From a virus: a stretch of DNA of 64,000 bases. This document shows positions 16,935 to 24,202 of this stretch, one piece after another. Within the stretch, counting starts at the first letter, position 1. Every line of letters begins with the position of its first letter. The stretch lies in IMG/VR virus record IMGVR_UViG_3300004097_003605, positions 1 through 64,000 of that record; one strand, given 5' to 3'. The notes below the pieces were generated by a model. It was not told the origin of the DNA. It was given only the letters and a program-made list of their open reading frames with translations, and did not search any database. The translations under genes were made by a program, and so were the position numbers.

Positions 16935-18257
16935 ATGAGAATTGAGCAACGGAAACTGACGGACGTCAAACCCTATGAGCAGAACCCGCGTCTCAACGAT
17001 GGCGCGGTGGAACCCGTGGTCCAGAGCATTCAGGAGTTCGGATTCCGGCAGCCGATTGTGGTCGACGAGGATGGCGTGATCATCGTCGGTCACACGCGAT
17101 TCAAGGCGGCTCAGAAACTGGGGCTGGAGAAGGTGCCGGTCCATGTGGCGAAAGGACTGACGCCAGCGCAGGTGAAGGCTTACCGCCTCGCCGATAACCG
17201 CACGGGTGAGATCGCCGAGTGGGATTACGATCTGCTGCCCATCGAACTGTCGCAGCTTGGCGAGATGGACTTCGATCTGGGCATGCTCGCCTTCACGCAG
17301 GACGACCTGGCGACGCTGCTCGACCCGGGCGTGCAGGAAGGGCTCACCGATCCAGACGCAGTTCCTGAACCACCGGACGAAGCGATCACGCAACCCGGCG
17401 ACCTTTGGATCCTTGGCGATCATCGACTGCTGTGCGGCGACAGTTCGAAGCCTGAAGACGTGGATCGGCTGCTCGATGGCCAGGCGATCCACATCGTAAA
17501 TATGGATCCGCCGTACAACGTGAAGGTCGAACCGCGGTCGAACAATGCGATCGCCGCCGGCCTGTCGTCGTTCGAGGGCGCGAAGCATCACCAGAAGCTG
17601 GACGTCGCTCGGCATCCCGAGAAGGCGAAGCCTACGCAGAAAAAGCTGCGAGCGAAGGACCGTCCGCTGGCCAATGACTTCGTGTCCGATGAGGAATTCG
17701 ATCGGTTGCTGGATGCGTGGTTCGGGAACGCGGCGCGAGTGCTTGAGCCTGGTCGGGCGTTCTATATCTGGGGCGGCTATGCGAATTGTGCCAACTACCC
17801 GCCGTTCCTGAAGAAGCATGGCCTGTACTTCTCGCAGGCAATCATCTGGGACAAGCAGCATCCTGTGCTGACTCGGAAGGATTTCATGGGAGCGCACGAG
17901 TGGTGCTTCTACGGCTGGAAAGAAGGCTCGGCACACCAGTTCTTTGGACCGAACAACGCGACCGATCTATGGGCGATCAAGAAGGTCAACCCGCAGTCGA
18001 TGATTCATCTCACGGAGAAGCCAGTTGAGCTGGCGGTGCGGGCGATGCAGTACTCATCCCGCACTGGCGAGAACGTGCTTGATCTGTTCGGCGGCTCCGG
18101 CAGCACGCTCATGGCGGCGGAGCAGACCGGACGCAAAGCGTTCCTTATGGAACTCGATTGCCTGTATGCCGACGTGATCGTCAAGCGGTGGGAGGAGTTT
18201 ACGGGCCGTAAGGCGGAGCGGATCGCGGCAGTTCCAGAACAGGAGGTACCGGCATGA
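16935..18257 (+). CDS. ParB-like domain fused to a DNA methyltransferase
   Basis: This is a 440-residue protein. Residues 1-105 form a ParB/Srx-type domain (LNDGAVEPVVQSIQEFGFRQPIVVD, then VGHTRFKAA and YRLADNRTGE). Residues about 150-430 are a beta-class adenine or cytosine-N4 methyltransferase: catalytic DPPY at 191-194 and the SAM-binding motif LDLFGGSGST near 380. Fusions of this type are frequent in phages and usually have no partner restriction enzyme, as here. It probably modifies phage DNA to escape host restriction, which is relevant beside an McrBC locus. The next gene overlaps its stop (ATGA). Confidence 0.92.
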   Translation: MRIEQRKLTDVKPYEQNPRLNDGAVEPVVQSIQEFGFRQPIVVDEDGVIIVGHTRFKAAQKLGLEKVPVHVAKGLTPAQVKAYRLADNRTGEIAEWDYDLLPIELSQLGEMDFDLGMLAFTQDDLATLLDPGVQEGLTDPDAVPEPPDEAITQPGDLWILGDHRLLCGDSSKPEDVDRLLDGQAIHIVNMDPPYNVKVEPRSNNAIAAGLSSFEGAKHHQKLDVARHPEKAKPTQKKLRAKDRPLANDFVSDEEFDRLLDAWFGNAARVLEPGRAFYIWGGYANCANYPPFLKKHGLYFSQAIIWDKQHPVLTRKDFMGAHEWCFYGWKEGSAHQFFGPNNATDLWAIKKVNPQSMIHLTEKPVELAVRAMQYSSRTGENVLDLFGGSGSTLMAAEQTGRKAFLMELDCLYADVIVKRWEEFTGRKAERIAAVPEQEVPA

Positions 18258-18634
18258 TCTACCTGGCCAGCCCTTACACGCATGCAGACGCCACGATTCG
18301 GGAAGAACGATTTCGTGCGGTCTGTCGCGCGGCAGCCACGCTCATGCGACAGGGCCACGTTGTCTTCGCACCGATCGTTCATGGGCATCCGCTGGTGGCG
18401 GAAGGGCTGCCGATCGAATGGCCGTGGTGGGAGCGGTTCGATCGCGAGCATCTGTCGCGCTGCGACGAAGTTGTTGTGCTGATACTCGATAGCTGGGAAA
18501 CGAGCACCGGCGTGCAGGCTGAGATCCGAATCGCGGAGGAACTCGGCAAGCCGGTGCGTTATCTGGCTCCGGTTGACACCGTCGCGCCCGGTTCGCCCGT
18601 GTTGGCGCGTGTGGCGATGGAGGGCGGGCTTTGA
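18254..18634 (+). CDS. DUF1937-like protein (nucleoside deoxyribosyltransferase fold)
   Basis: This is a 126-residue protein. It begins MIYLASPYTHADATIREERF and has EWPWWERFDREHLSRCDEVVVL and GVQAEIRIAEELGKPVRYL, the pattern of DUF1937/DUF4406 proteins related to nucleoside 2-deoxyribosyltransferases. These may act on nucleosides or bases. Small versions are common in phages, where the function is mostly untested. It is coupled to the methyltransferase gene by an ATGA overlap, so a link to phage base metabolism or modification is possible. It ends the rightward operon before a convergent terminator. Confidence 0.82.
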   Translation: MIYLASPYTHADATIREERFRAVCRAAATLMRQGHVVFAPIVHGHPLVAEGLPIEWPWWERFDREHLSRCDEVVVLILDSWETSTGVQAEIRIAEELGKPVRYLAPVDTVAPGSPVLARVAMEGGL

Positions 18635-18657
18635 ACGTTCTACGGACCAACGAGAAA

Positions 18658-18685
18658 ACGCCCCGACGTCGCGAACGTGGGGCGT
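18658..18685 (-). terminator. Terminator of the leftward small-gene operon
   Basis: Read on the minus strand, ACGCCCC and GGGGCGT form a stem (18679-18685 with 18658-18664) followed by TTTTCTCG. It lies between the convergent ends of the DUF1937-like gene and the leftward cluster, 27 bases after the last stop codon of that cluster. Confidence 0.72.
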
Positions 18686-18711
18686 CACGCGCTACGGAGC
18701 GCGTCGGGCGG

Positions 18712-18894
18712 TCAGTTGCCAGTCGCGTCGCTGGTGGGAACGGGCGTGTCGAGGCGGTCTGCGATCGCCAGCAGGGCCTCGACCAGATCCCAGGCATCAA
18801 TGCGTGTGGAACGCCGGCCTTCATCCAGCGTTGTCTGCATGGCGGCGGTCACGTCGCGGATGGCGTCCGCCACTTCAGCTCGTGTTGTCGTCAT
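18712..18894 (-). CDS. Small helical protein, last gene of the leftward cluster
   Basis: A 60-residue protein starting MTTTRAEVADAIRD, predicted helical throughout (DVTAAMQTTLDEGRR, DAWDLVEALLAIADRL). The start overlaps the end of the zinc-ribbon gene upstream by 20 bases in another frame. A longer reading exists but would cover the zinc-ribbon gene. Function unknown. Confidence 0.6.
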   Translation of the reverse strand: MTTTRAEVADAIRDVTAAMQTTLDEGRRSTRIDAWDLVEALLAIADRLDTPVPTSDATGN

Positions 18895-19054
18895 CGTATT
18901 CGTACTCCGCATCGGGTTCGTAAAGATGTCCGCAGCTCGCACAGCGGACGGTTTCGAAGTTGTCCTGCCAGACCAGGCGATCCGCGTCGCGTTCTCCGCA
19001 GCGCGGACATTCGCAGCCGGGCGGGACATCGCTGGATCGTCGTTCGGCGATCAT
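18875..19054 (-). CDS. Small zinc-ribbon protein
   Basis: A 59-residue protein with CPRCGERDADRLV and, after a short linker, VRCASCGHLY, that is two CxxC knuckles 19 residues apart, followed by an acidic tail (DAEYEYDDDNTS). The ATG and stop fit neatly between the two neighbouring leftward genes. It could bind DNA, RNA or a protein partner; no closer assignment is possible. Confidence 0.68.
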   Translation of the reverse strand: MIAERRSSDVPPGCECPRCGERDADRLVWQDNFETVRCASCGHLYEPDAEYEYDDDNTS

Positions 19055-19068
19055 GTTCGGCGTCTCCT

Positions 19069-19434
19069 TCAGGCGGTCTTCAGGGCGAAGCGGCCGCGAT
19101 CGGTCTTCACAAATCGGCTGTCGTCGCCCTTCGTTCTGATCTCGCGGATGATCGCGGCGTAAAGTGTGGCGTGAGGCGTTTTGCCACCGGGGCTCGTCCA
19201 GTAGCCTTTGGTCGCCATCGTCTCGATCATCTCCTTCGAAGCCATCGGTTCGGTCGCTTCGCCGAGCACCTTTGCCGCAGCGTCCAAGGCGCTGAGCCTC
19301 TTCGCGGAGCCGGCCTTCTTCGCCGACTGTTTCTTCGCAGCCGGTTTCGCGGCATCCGGCTTTGCCGTCGCGCTCTTGCGAGTCGTGGCCTTCCGCGTGG
19401 TCGCCTTCTTCATCGTGGTCTTACTTGCAGCCAT
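19069..19434 (-). CDS. HARE-HTH (HB1/ASXL) winged helix with a histone-H1-like Lys/Ala tail
   Basis: This is a 121-residue protein. Residues 1-45 are almost entirely Lys, Ala, Thr and Ser ([17 protein letters not shown]), like bacterial histone-H1 tails. Residues about 48-118 ([54 protein letters not shown]) match the HARE-HTH fold, known from RNA polymerase delta subunits and ASXL proteins. It would bind DNA without strong sequence need and could compact phage DNA or alter transcription. It is the third of five leftward genes. Confidence 0.85.
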   Translation of the reverse strand: MAASKTTMKKATTRKATTRKSATAKPDAAKPAAKKQSAKKAGSAKRLSALDAAAKVLGEATEPMASKEMIETMATKGYWTSPGGKTPHATLYAAIIREIRTKGDDSRFVKTDRGRFALKTA

Positions 19435-19464
19435 TCTTCGTTCCCCTTCGTAAAGTGGGTCCAG

Positions 19465-19496
19465 AAACAGAAAGAGCCGGCCAACGTGGCCGGCTC
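19465..19496 (-). terminator. Hairpin with T-rich tail between leftward genes
   Basis: On the minus strand GAGCCGGCC (19488-19496) and GGCCGGCTC (19474-19482) enclose a five-base loop and are followed by TTTCTGTTTC. It overlaps the stop codon of the 86-residue gene and may set a lower level for the genes downstream. Confidence 0.68.
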
Positions 19497-19755
19497 AGGA
19501 GTCCGTCGTAGTTGCCCGGTCTTTCCGGGCGAGCATCTTGTGATGCCAGTTCCAGAGTTCGATCTCGTCCTCGGTCGCGGGTCGCACCGTGTGAATGACG
19601 ATCGGATGGTTGCCGTACTTCTCGCGGAAATCGGCGTAGAGGTCCTCAAGCAGCGGCATGGCCATCTCGCGGGCGAGCGTTTCGTTGTCGGCGTCGACCA
19701 GCACGTACCGCGTGACCGTCGCGACCAGCCAGGTGGTTGTGTTTGCGTTCTTCAT
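19495..19755 (-). CDS. Unknown 86-residue protein
   Basis: This has mixed alpha/beta composition. An N-terminal strand (TWLVATVTRYVLVDADNETLAREMA) and later PIVIHTVRPATEDEIELWNWH resemble small phage proteins of the PRTRC or ubiquitin-like size class, but the match is too weak to name. No signal peptide, membrane segment or cysteine motif. It is followed by a terminator-like hairpin, and its start lies 12 bases after the stop codon of the gene upstream in the same operon. Confidence 0.68.
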   Translation of the reverse strand: MKNANTTTWLVATVTRYVLVDADNETLAREMAMPLLEDLYADFREKYGNHPIVIHTVRPATEDEIELWNWHHKMLARKDRATTTDS

Positions 19756-19767
19756 CGCAGGAGCCCT

Positions 19768-20067
19768 TCAGTCGCGGGTGTTGAGGAAGCGGGTGATCGA
19801 GCGTCGCGTCCAGGCGGGCAGCGGGCCGCTGATCCAGCCGTCGTGCGTCATCGCGTCAGCGAGGTGGCGTCCGTCTCGGCTGTCGAGGAAGTCGCGGGCG
19901 TGCTCGCTGGTCAGCCCGAATGCGTGAATCAACTCGCAGCTCACGTCACCCCAGATCTCACGGGCGTCGGTGTCGCTGCAGCCGGTGTTCGAAAGCGTGG
20001 TCCCAAAGAAACCCCACGCTTCGTTCCGTGTGGCGAGGATCTCGGGCATGTCGTGTGTGGCGTTCAT
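19768..20067 (-). CDS. Unknown 99-residue protein, first gene of the leftward cluster
   Basis: The start MNATHDMPEIL was chosen over an upstream start because it removes an unlikely N-terminus. The residues around EAWGFFGTTLS and DAREIWGDVSCELIHAFGL look globular and helical, and the C-terminus is basic (PAWTRRSITRFL). Proteins with this general pattern occur in replication or regulatory regions of phages and plasmids. Function unknown. The promoter should lie in the 116-base gap shared with the divergent gene at 20184. Confidence 0.65.
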   Translation of the reverse strand: MNATHDMPEILATRNEAWGFFGTTLSNTGCSDTDAREIWGDVSCELIHAFGLTSEHARDFLDSRDGRHLADAMTHDGWISGPLPAWTRRSITRFLNTRD

Positions 20068-20183
20068 CGTACGCGTCTCCGTAGTTCGTGGTCCGTTCAA
20101 CAACGAGACACATGGAGCCATGAGACGCGGACGAACTCCAGCGAGTTCGCGAATGATTCCAGCATCTTTTCAAAGGTTTCCTG

Positions 20184-20396
20184 ATGTCGTCAGATGACCA
20201 CGATCGCAGCCTGAATCCGACAGCACTGGCGATCCCGGCTGCAGCCGCGCTGCTGTCGAAGGTCGGTGGGAAGCCCGTGCGCGAGGACACGCTGCGGGCG
20301 GACATCGAGGCCGGCGCTCCGACGAATGCGAATGGCACGATCAACCTGGTGATGTACGCCGCGTGGCTGGTAAAGGGACTCGGACGTGGCGATTGA
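20184..20396 (+). CDS. Small HTH-like protein before the terminase, possible small subunit
   Basis: A 70-residue protein (ATG start, TTTCCTG upstream). The segment ALLSKVGGKPVREDTLRADIEAGAP followed by GTINLVMYAAWLVKGL has the shape of a small helix-turn-helix plus a C-terminal helix. The N-terminus of the terminase encoded next carries a similar layout ending LLRYVAWLV, so the two may be related domains. It overlaps the terminase start by 11 bases. A terminase small-subunit role fits the position but is inferred. Confidence 0.68.
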   Translation: MSSDDHDRSLNPTALAIPAAAALLSKVGGKPVREDTLRADIEAGAPTNANGTINLVMYAAWLVKGLGRGD

Positions 20397-22650
20397 TCCT
20401 CGCAAACTCAGACCGGGCGAACTGTGCCGGCTGTTGAACTCGACCCCGCTGGGCGAAGTCATCAGCGAACGCCAGCTTTACCGCCACCGTACGCGGGCAG
20501 GCTTTCGCGTGGGTGACGGCCGGCATGTCGACCTGCTGCGGTACGTCGCGTGGCTCGTCGATGTCTGTCACCGGCCAGAAGCGGAACCGGACGCCGATCC
20601 CTACAGCACACTCAAGGAGCGAGCTCGTGCCCGTAATGCCGCAATCGCGCAGGCCGGTCGAGACATTGGCGAACTGCCGGCGATCGGCAATTCCGATCGA
20701 CGTCATCGGGCCGAACGCGATTTTCGATTTTTCTGCGAGGCCTACTTCCCGCTGACATTTCATCTGGCCTGGTCGCCGGACCATCTCAAGGTCATCGCGA
20801 AGATCGAAGAGGCAGTGCTTGAAGGCGGTCTGTTCGCGATGGCGATGCCGCGTGGCAGCGGCAAGACGACAATCTGTGAATGTGCCTGCATCTGGGCCGT
20901 GCTGAACGGCCACCGCGAGTTCGTCTGCCTCATCGGTTCGAACGAAGGCCACGCGATGGACATGCTGGATTCCATCAAGACGGAACTCGACGGCAACGAG
21001 CTGCTGCTGGCAGACTTCCCCGAGGTCGTCTTTCCGATCCAGTGTCTTGATGGCATCGCGAACCGATGCAGCGGCCAGCTTCACCAAGGTGAGCGAACTC
21101 ACATCGGCTGGACGGCCCGCGAAGTTGTGCTGCCCACGATGCCGGGTTCGTTGGCCAGCGGAGCGATCATCAAAGTCGCAGGCATCACCGGTCGGATTCG
21201 TGGAATGAAGTTCAAGCGATCCGATGGTCAGACGGTGCGACCGTCACTGGTCGTGCTCGACGATCCACAAACCGACGAGTCGGCCCGCTCGCTGTCTCAG
21301 TGTGCGAATCGTGAGAGCATTCTGGCCGGAGCGGTCCTTGGTCTCGCTGGGCCGGGGAAGAAGATCAGCGGCATCATGCCCTGCACGGTGATTCGGCCCG
21401 GCGACATGGCCGACAGCATTCTTGATCGCGATCGGCATCCCGAATGGAACGGCGAACGCACCCGCATGGTTTACTCGTTCCCTGACGACGAAAAGCTGTG
21501 GGCTCGTTACGCGGAACTCCGCGCAGAAGGCATGCGGAGCGGCGACGGTGGCAAAGCAGCGACCGAATTCTACGCTCAACATCGGGAAGCGATGGACGTC
21601 GGTGCGAAGATCGCGTGGCCGGAACGCCACAATCACGACGAGCTGTCAGCGATCCAGCACGCGATGAATCTCAAACTGCAGGACGAGGCTGCATTTTTCG
21701 CAGAGTATCAGAACGAACCGCTGCCGGAGGAAACCGTCGACGAGGACATGCTCACCGCTGACCAGATCGAGGCGAAGATCAACAACATCCAGCGCGCCGA
21801 GATTCCAATCTCGTGCAACCACCTGACGATGTTCATCGACGTGCAGCAGAAACTGCTGTTCTTCTGCGTGTGCGCGTGGGAAGACGACTTCACCGGCTAC
21901 GTCGTCGACTACGGCTCTTTTCCTGACCAGAAGCGGACGTACTTCACGCTACGGGATGCGCGCCACACGCTGGCCAATGCGTCACCGGGCAGTGGCCTGG
22001 AAGGTTCGATCTACGCGGGCCTCGAAGCACTGACGCAGCAGTACCTCAGCCAGGAGTGGAAACGGGACGATGGAGCGGCGTTGAAGATTGATCGCTGTCT
22101 GATCGATGCCAACTGGGGGCACTCGACTGATGTTGTCTACCAGTTCTGCCGGCAAAGCAGTCACTCGACGATTATCACGCCATCGCATGGACGCTTTGTC
22201 GGCGCGTCGAGCATTCCCTTTTCCGAGTACAAGCGAAAACAGGGCGATCGCGTCGGACTCAACTGGCGCATCCCCAACGTCCGAGGCAAGCGGGCCATTC
22301 GGCATGTCGTCTACGACACGAACTGGTGGAAGTCGTTCGTCCACGCGAGGCTGGCGGTTTCGATGGGCGACCGGGGCTGCCTGTCGGTGTTCGGTTCAAA
22401 GCCCGAAACACACCGACTGTTTGCCGAGCAGGTCACCGCCGAGTACTTCGTCAAAACAACCGGTCGCGGCCGAACAGTCGACGAATGGAAACTTCGCCCA
22501 GAGCAGTCCGACAACCACTGGCTGGACTGTCTCGTTGGAAGTGCTGTGGCAGCATCAATTCAGGGAGCGGTTTTGTTTGGCACCGACGTCGCGCCGGTGC
22601 TGCCACGTCGTCGTCTGAAGCTCTCTGAACTGCAGAGAGGGCGACGTTGA
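20386..22650 (+). CDS. Terminase large subunit with extra N-terminal HTH-like domain
   Basis: This 754-residue motor packages phage DNA into the prohead. Residues about 1-65 are the HTH-like domain similar to the preceding small protein. The ATPase shows Walker A PRGSGKTT (near 155), Walker B LVVLDDPQT (near 290) and the downstream coupling region. The nuclease half (about 480-730) has FIDVQQKLLFFCVCAW and DANWGHSTD, acidic residues expected of an RNase H-like fold. It is longer than the 450-650 residues usual for the family because of the N-terminal addition. GTG start. Confidence 0.9.
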   Translation: MAIDPRKLRPGELCRLLNSTPLGEVISERQLYRHRTRAGFRVGDGRHVDLLRYVAWLVDVCHRPEAEPDADPYSTLKERARARNAAIAQAGRDIGELPAIGNSDRRHRAERDFRFFCEAYFPLTFHLAWSPDHLKVIAKIEEAVLEGGLFAMAMPRGSGKTTICECACIWAVLNGHREFVCLIGSNEGHAMDMLDSIKTELDGNELLLADFPEVVFPIQCLDGIANRCSGQLHQGERTHIGWTAREVVLPTMPGSLASGAIIKVAGITGRIRGMKFKRSDGQTVRPSLVVLDDPQTDESARSLSQCANRESILAGAVLGLAGPGKKISGIMPCTVIRPGDMADSILDRDRHPEWNGERTRMVYSFPDDEKLWARYAELRAEGMRSGDGGKAATEFYAQHREAMDVGAKIAWPERHNHDELSAIQHAMNLKLQDEAAFFAEYQNEPLPEETVDEDMLTADQIEAKINNIQRAEIPISCNHLTMFIDVQQKLLFFCVCAWEDDFTGYVVDYGSFPDQKRTYFTLRDARHTLANASPGSGLEGSIYAGLEALTQQYLSQEWKRDDGAALKIDRCLIDANWGHSTDVVYQFCRQSSHSTIITPSHGRFVGASSIPFSEYKRKQGDRVGLNWRIPNVRGKRAIRHVVYDTNWWKSFVHARLAVSMGDRGCLSVFGSKPETHRLFAEQVTAEYFVKTTGRGRTVDEWKLRPEQSDNHWLDCLVGSAVAASIQGAVLFGTDVAPVLPRRRLKLSELQRGRR

Positions 22651-22829
22651 TGGGCGAGTCGAAGTCAAATCTGTCGAACTCTCGGCAGGGAATCGAATGT
22701 CCGAGGTGCGGTTGTCGACATTTCTTCGTCATCTATACGCGGCCCCGGGAAGGGAAGATCGTCCGTCGAAAAGAATGTCGACACTGCCAGTGGAGAGTGA
22801 CCACTTCGGAAACGTTGGCTGGCTCGTGA
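22650..22829 (+). CDS. Small zinc-ribbon protein after the terminase
   Basis: This is a 59-residue protein. CPRCGCRHFF and later CRHCQWRVTTSE form a zinc ribbon of the NrdR or late-activator (Ogr) kind, in which the second knuckle follows a basic loop (REGKIVRRKE). The ATG overlaps the terminase stop. It could be a transcription factor for the structural operon, but no activation domain is visible. Confidence 0.72.
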   Translation: MGESKSNLSNSRQGIECPRCGCRHFFVIYTRPREGKIVRRKECRHCQWRVTTSETLAGS

Positions 22830-22879
22830 GAAAAGTGCCTGACCGAACCTCTCGTCGCCGTCGTGTATCCTGATCGACA

Positions 22880-23773
22880 ATGAGAATCGTCGACTTCCAA
22901 CTTGAACCAATCGTAGAGTTTCCGTTTCTGAATGCTGGTCGCGGAGCTGGGGGGTTCTACGTCGATCGACTTCCGGTGCATGTTGCGACAGTCGACCGTC
23001 TCCCGGCTGATGCTCTTGCTGTAGTGGTGACTGCAGATCTCCAGGGGCGGGAGAGATTTGAAGACTCCGCAGGCGGACCGATTCGGCTCCTTGGTGAAGT
23101 CATACCGGACCGTCTAGTCGCCGAAGTACTTCCACGTTTCGGAATCGACAACGGCAAGCACGTACGAGCGCTTCTGGCTGGTGATTTCTACACTGTTCCG
23201 AGACTCGACAAGCGGGGTGGGACGGGTGACGTGACGGATGTGTGGAATGCATTCGCGGATTGCTTCGATTGGGTTGCTGGTGTTGCCGGAAACCACGACA
23301 TCTTCAGTGACCATCAATCCTGCCGACCGCGACTTCCGTCGAATGCCCATTATTTCGACGGGGACGTCGTTGAAATAGATGGACTGAAGATTGCTGGAAT
23401 CGGTGGAATCATTGGTAAGGCCACCCGCCTGAATCGTCGCAGCCATGACGATTACCTTGCGACGCTCAATCGTGTCCTCGACCGCGAGCCGGATGTTCTG
23501 ATCATGCACGATGGTCCCGCTGGACCACATGAGTCACAGCGGGGAATCTCGGAAGTACGCGACGCTTTGCTACGAAGAAGAGACTGCCTGGTCATTCGCG
23601 GGCATGCTCACTGGAAGCAGCCATTCGTCGAGTTCGAAAACGGACTGCAGGTTCTCAACGTCGACGCCCGAATTGTCATCCTCACATCGGATGACCGGGC
23701 AGCGAACGCAATGCGGGCCCAGGCACTGGACGAGTTGGCCGCTCAGGCGCAGCAACTCGACATGGGCGACTGA
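22880..23773 (+). CDS. Calcineurin-like metallophosphoesterase
   Basis: This is a 297-residue protein. Motifs of the family are present: LLAGDFY (near 95), GVAGNHDIF (near 133), MHDGPAG (near 213) and IRGHAHW (near 238), which supply the metal-binding Asp, Asn and His residues. The first motif (usually DxH) is changed or displaced, so activity needs proof. Substrates in this superfamily include nucleotides, nucleic acids and phosphoproteins. It sits between packaging and portal genes, an unusual spot, and may be an accessory gene that counters host nucleotide signalling or processes DNA ends. Confidence 0.82.
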   Translation: MRIVDFQLEPIVEFPFLNAGRGAGGFYVDRLPVHVATVDRLPADALAVVVTADLQGRERFEDSAGGPIRLLGEVIPDRLVAEVLPRFGIDNGKHVRALLAGDFYTVPRLDKRGGTGDVTDVWNAFADCFDWVAGVAGNHDIFSDHQSCRPRLPSNAHYFDGDVVEIDGLKIAGIGGIIGKATRLNRRSHDDYLATLNRVLDREPDVLIMHDGPAGPHESQRGISEVRDALLRRRDCLVIRGHAHWKQPFVEFENGLQVLNVDARIVILTSDDRAANAMRAQALDELAAQAQQLDMGD

Positions 23774-23927
23774 GTCGGCACTCATCTGCGAGTGCGATGT
23801 CGTTGAGCCACATCTCGAAATAGCGGTCAAGGCCGACCAGACGTTGAAGCACTGTGTGAGTTTCCAGCCGCTGATCACTCTTTGGTTCCACATATGGAGC
23901 AAGTCTGTCAATCAGGGCCGATTCCGT

Positions 23928-23961
23928 CGTCAGTTCGAACCGCAACCGGGTAGGTCTACAG
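23928..23961 (+). promoter_or_regulatory. Repeated 34-base phage control element, copy 3
   Basis: CGTCAGTTCGA, six variable bases, then the invariant core ACCGGGTAGGTCTACAG. Its upstream block is identical to that of copy 1. It ends 43 bases before the first structural gene. The remaining bases of the 231-base gap after the phosphoesterase gene show nothing else I recognise. Confidence 0.82.
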
Positions 23962-24004
23962 GTAGGCGACGTTCGTTGTTCGTCATCAACACAGGAGACC
24001 GGAC

Positions 24005-24202
24005 GTGGCGGAATCACTCGACGAGACCATTCGCGAGAACGCTGCCGGACCGGCGAAGGCGTCGGGTGATTCGGGCAGCATGGAACAGCACAAGCTGACC
24101 GACCAGATCGCGGTCGACCGCCACCTGTGTTCGAAGGATGCCGCGAAGTCAAAGTCTCGCGGCCTGCGGTTCAATAAACTCACACCGCCGGGGTCGACAT
24201 AG
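24005..24202 (+). CDS. Small head-joining-type protein before the portal
   Basis: A 65-residue GTG-start protein with an AGGAGA ribosome site. The pattern AAGPAKASGDSGSMEQHKLTDQ, then DRHLCSKDAAKSK and RGLRFNKLTPPGS, is typical of the short protein found immediately before lambda-type portal genes, which fills the place of gpW-like joining proteins. Stop and portal start overlap. The joining role is inferred from position. Confidence 0.72.
   Translation: MAESLDETIRENAAGPAKASGDSGSMEQHKLTDQIAVDRHLCSKDAAKSKSRGLRFNKLTPPGST

Noticed and set aside
16926-17936. 336-codon open frame on the minus strand
   Set aside because: It is the shadow of the ParB-methyltransferase gene, which carries DPPY and the SAM motif.
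18631-20184. 517-codon open frame on the plus strand
   Set aside because: It is antisense to five well-formed small genes (zinc ribbon, HARE-HTH and others) with a terminator on the minus strand. High GC at third positions keeps the shadow frame open.
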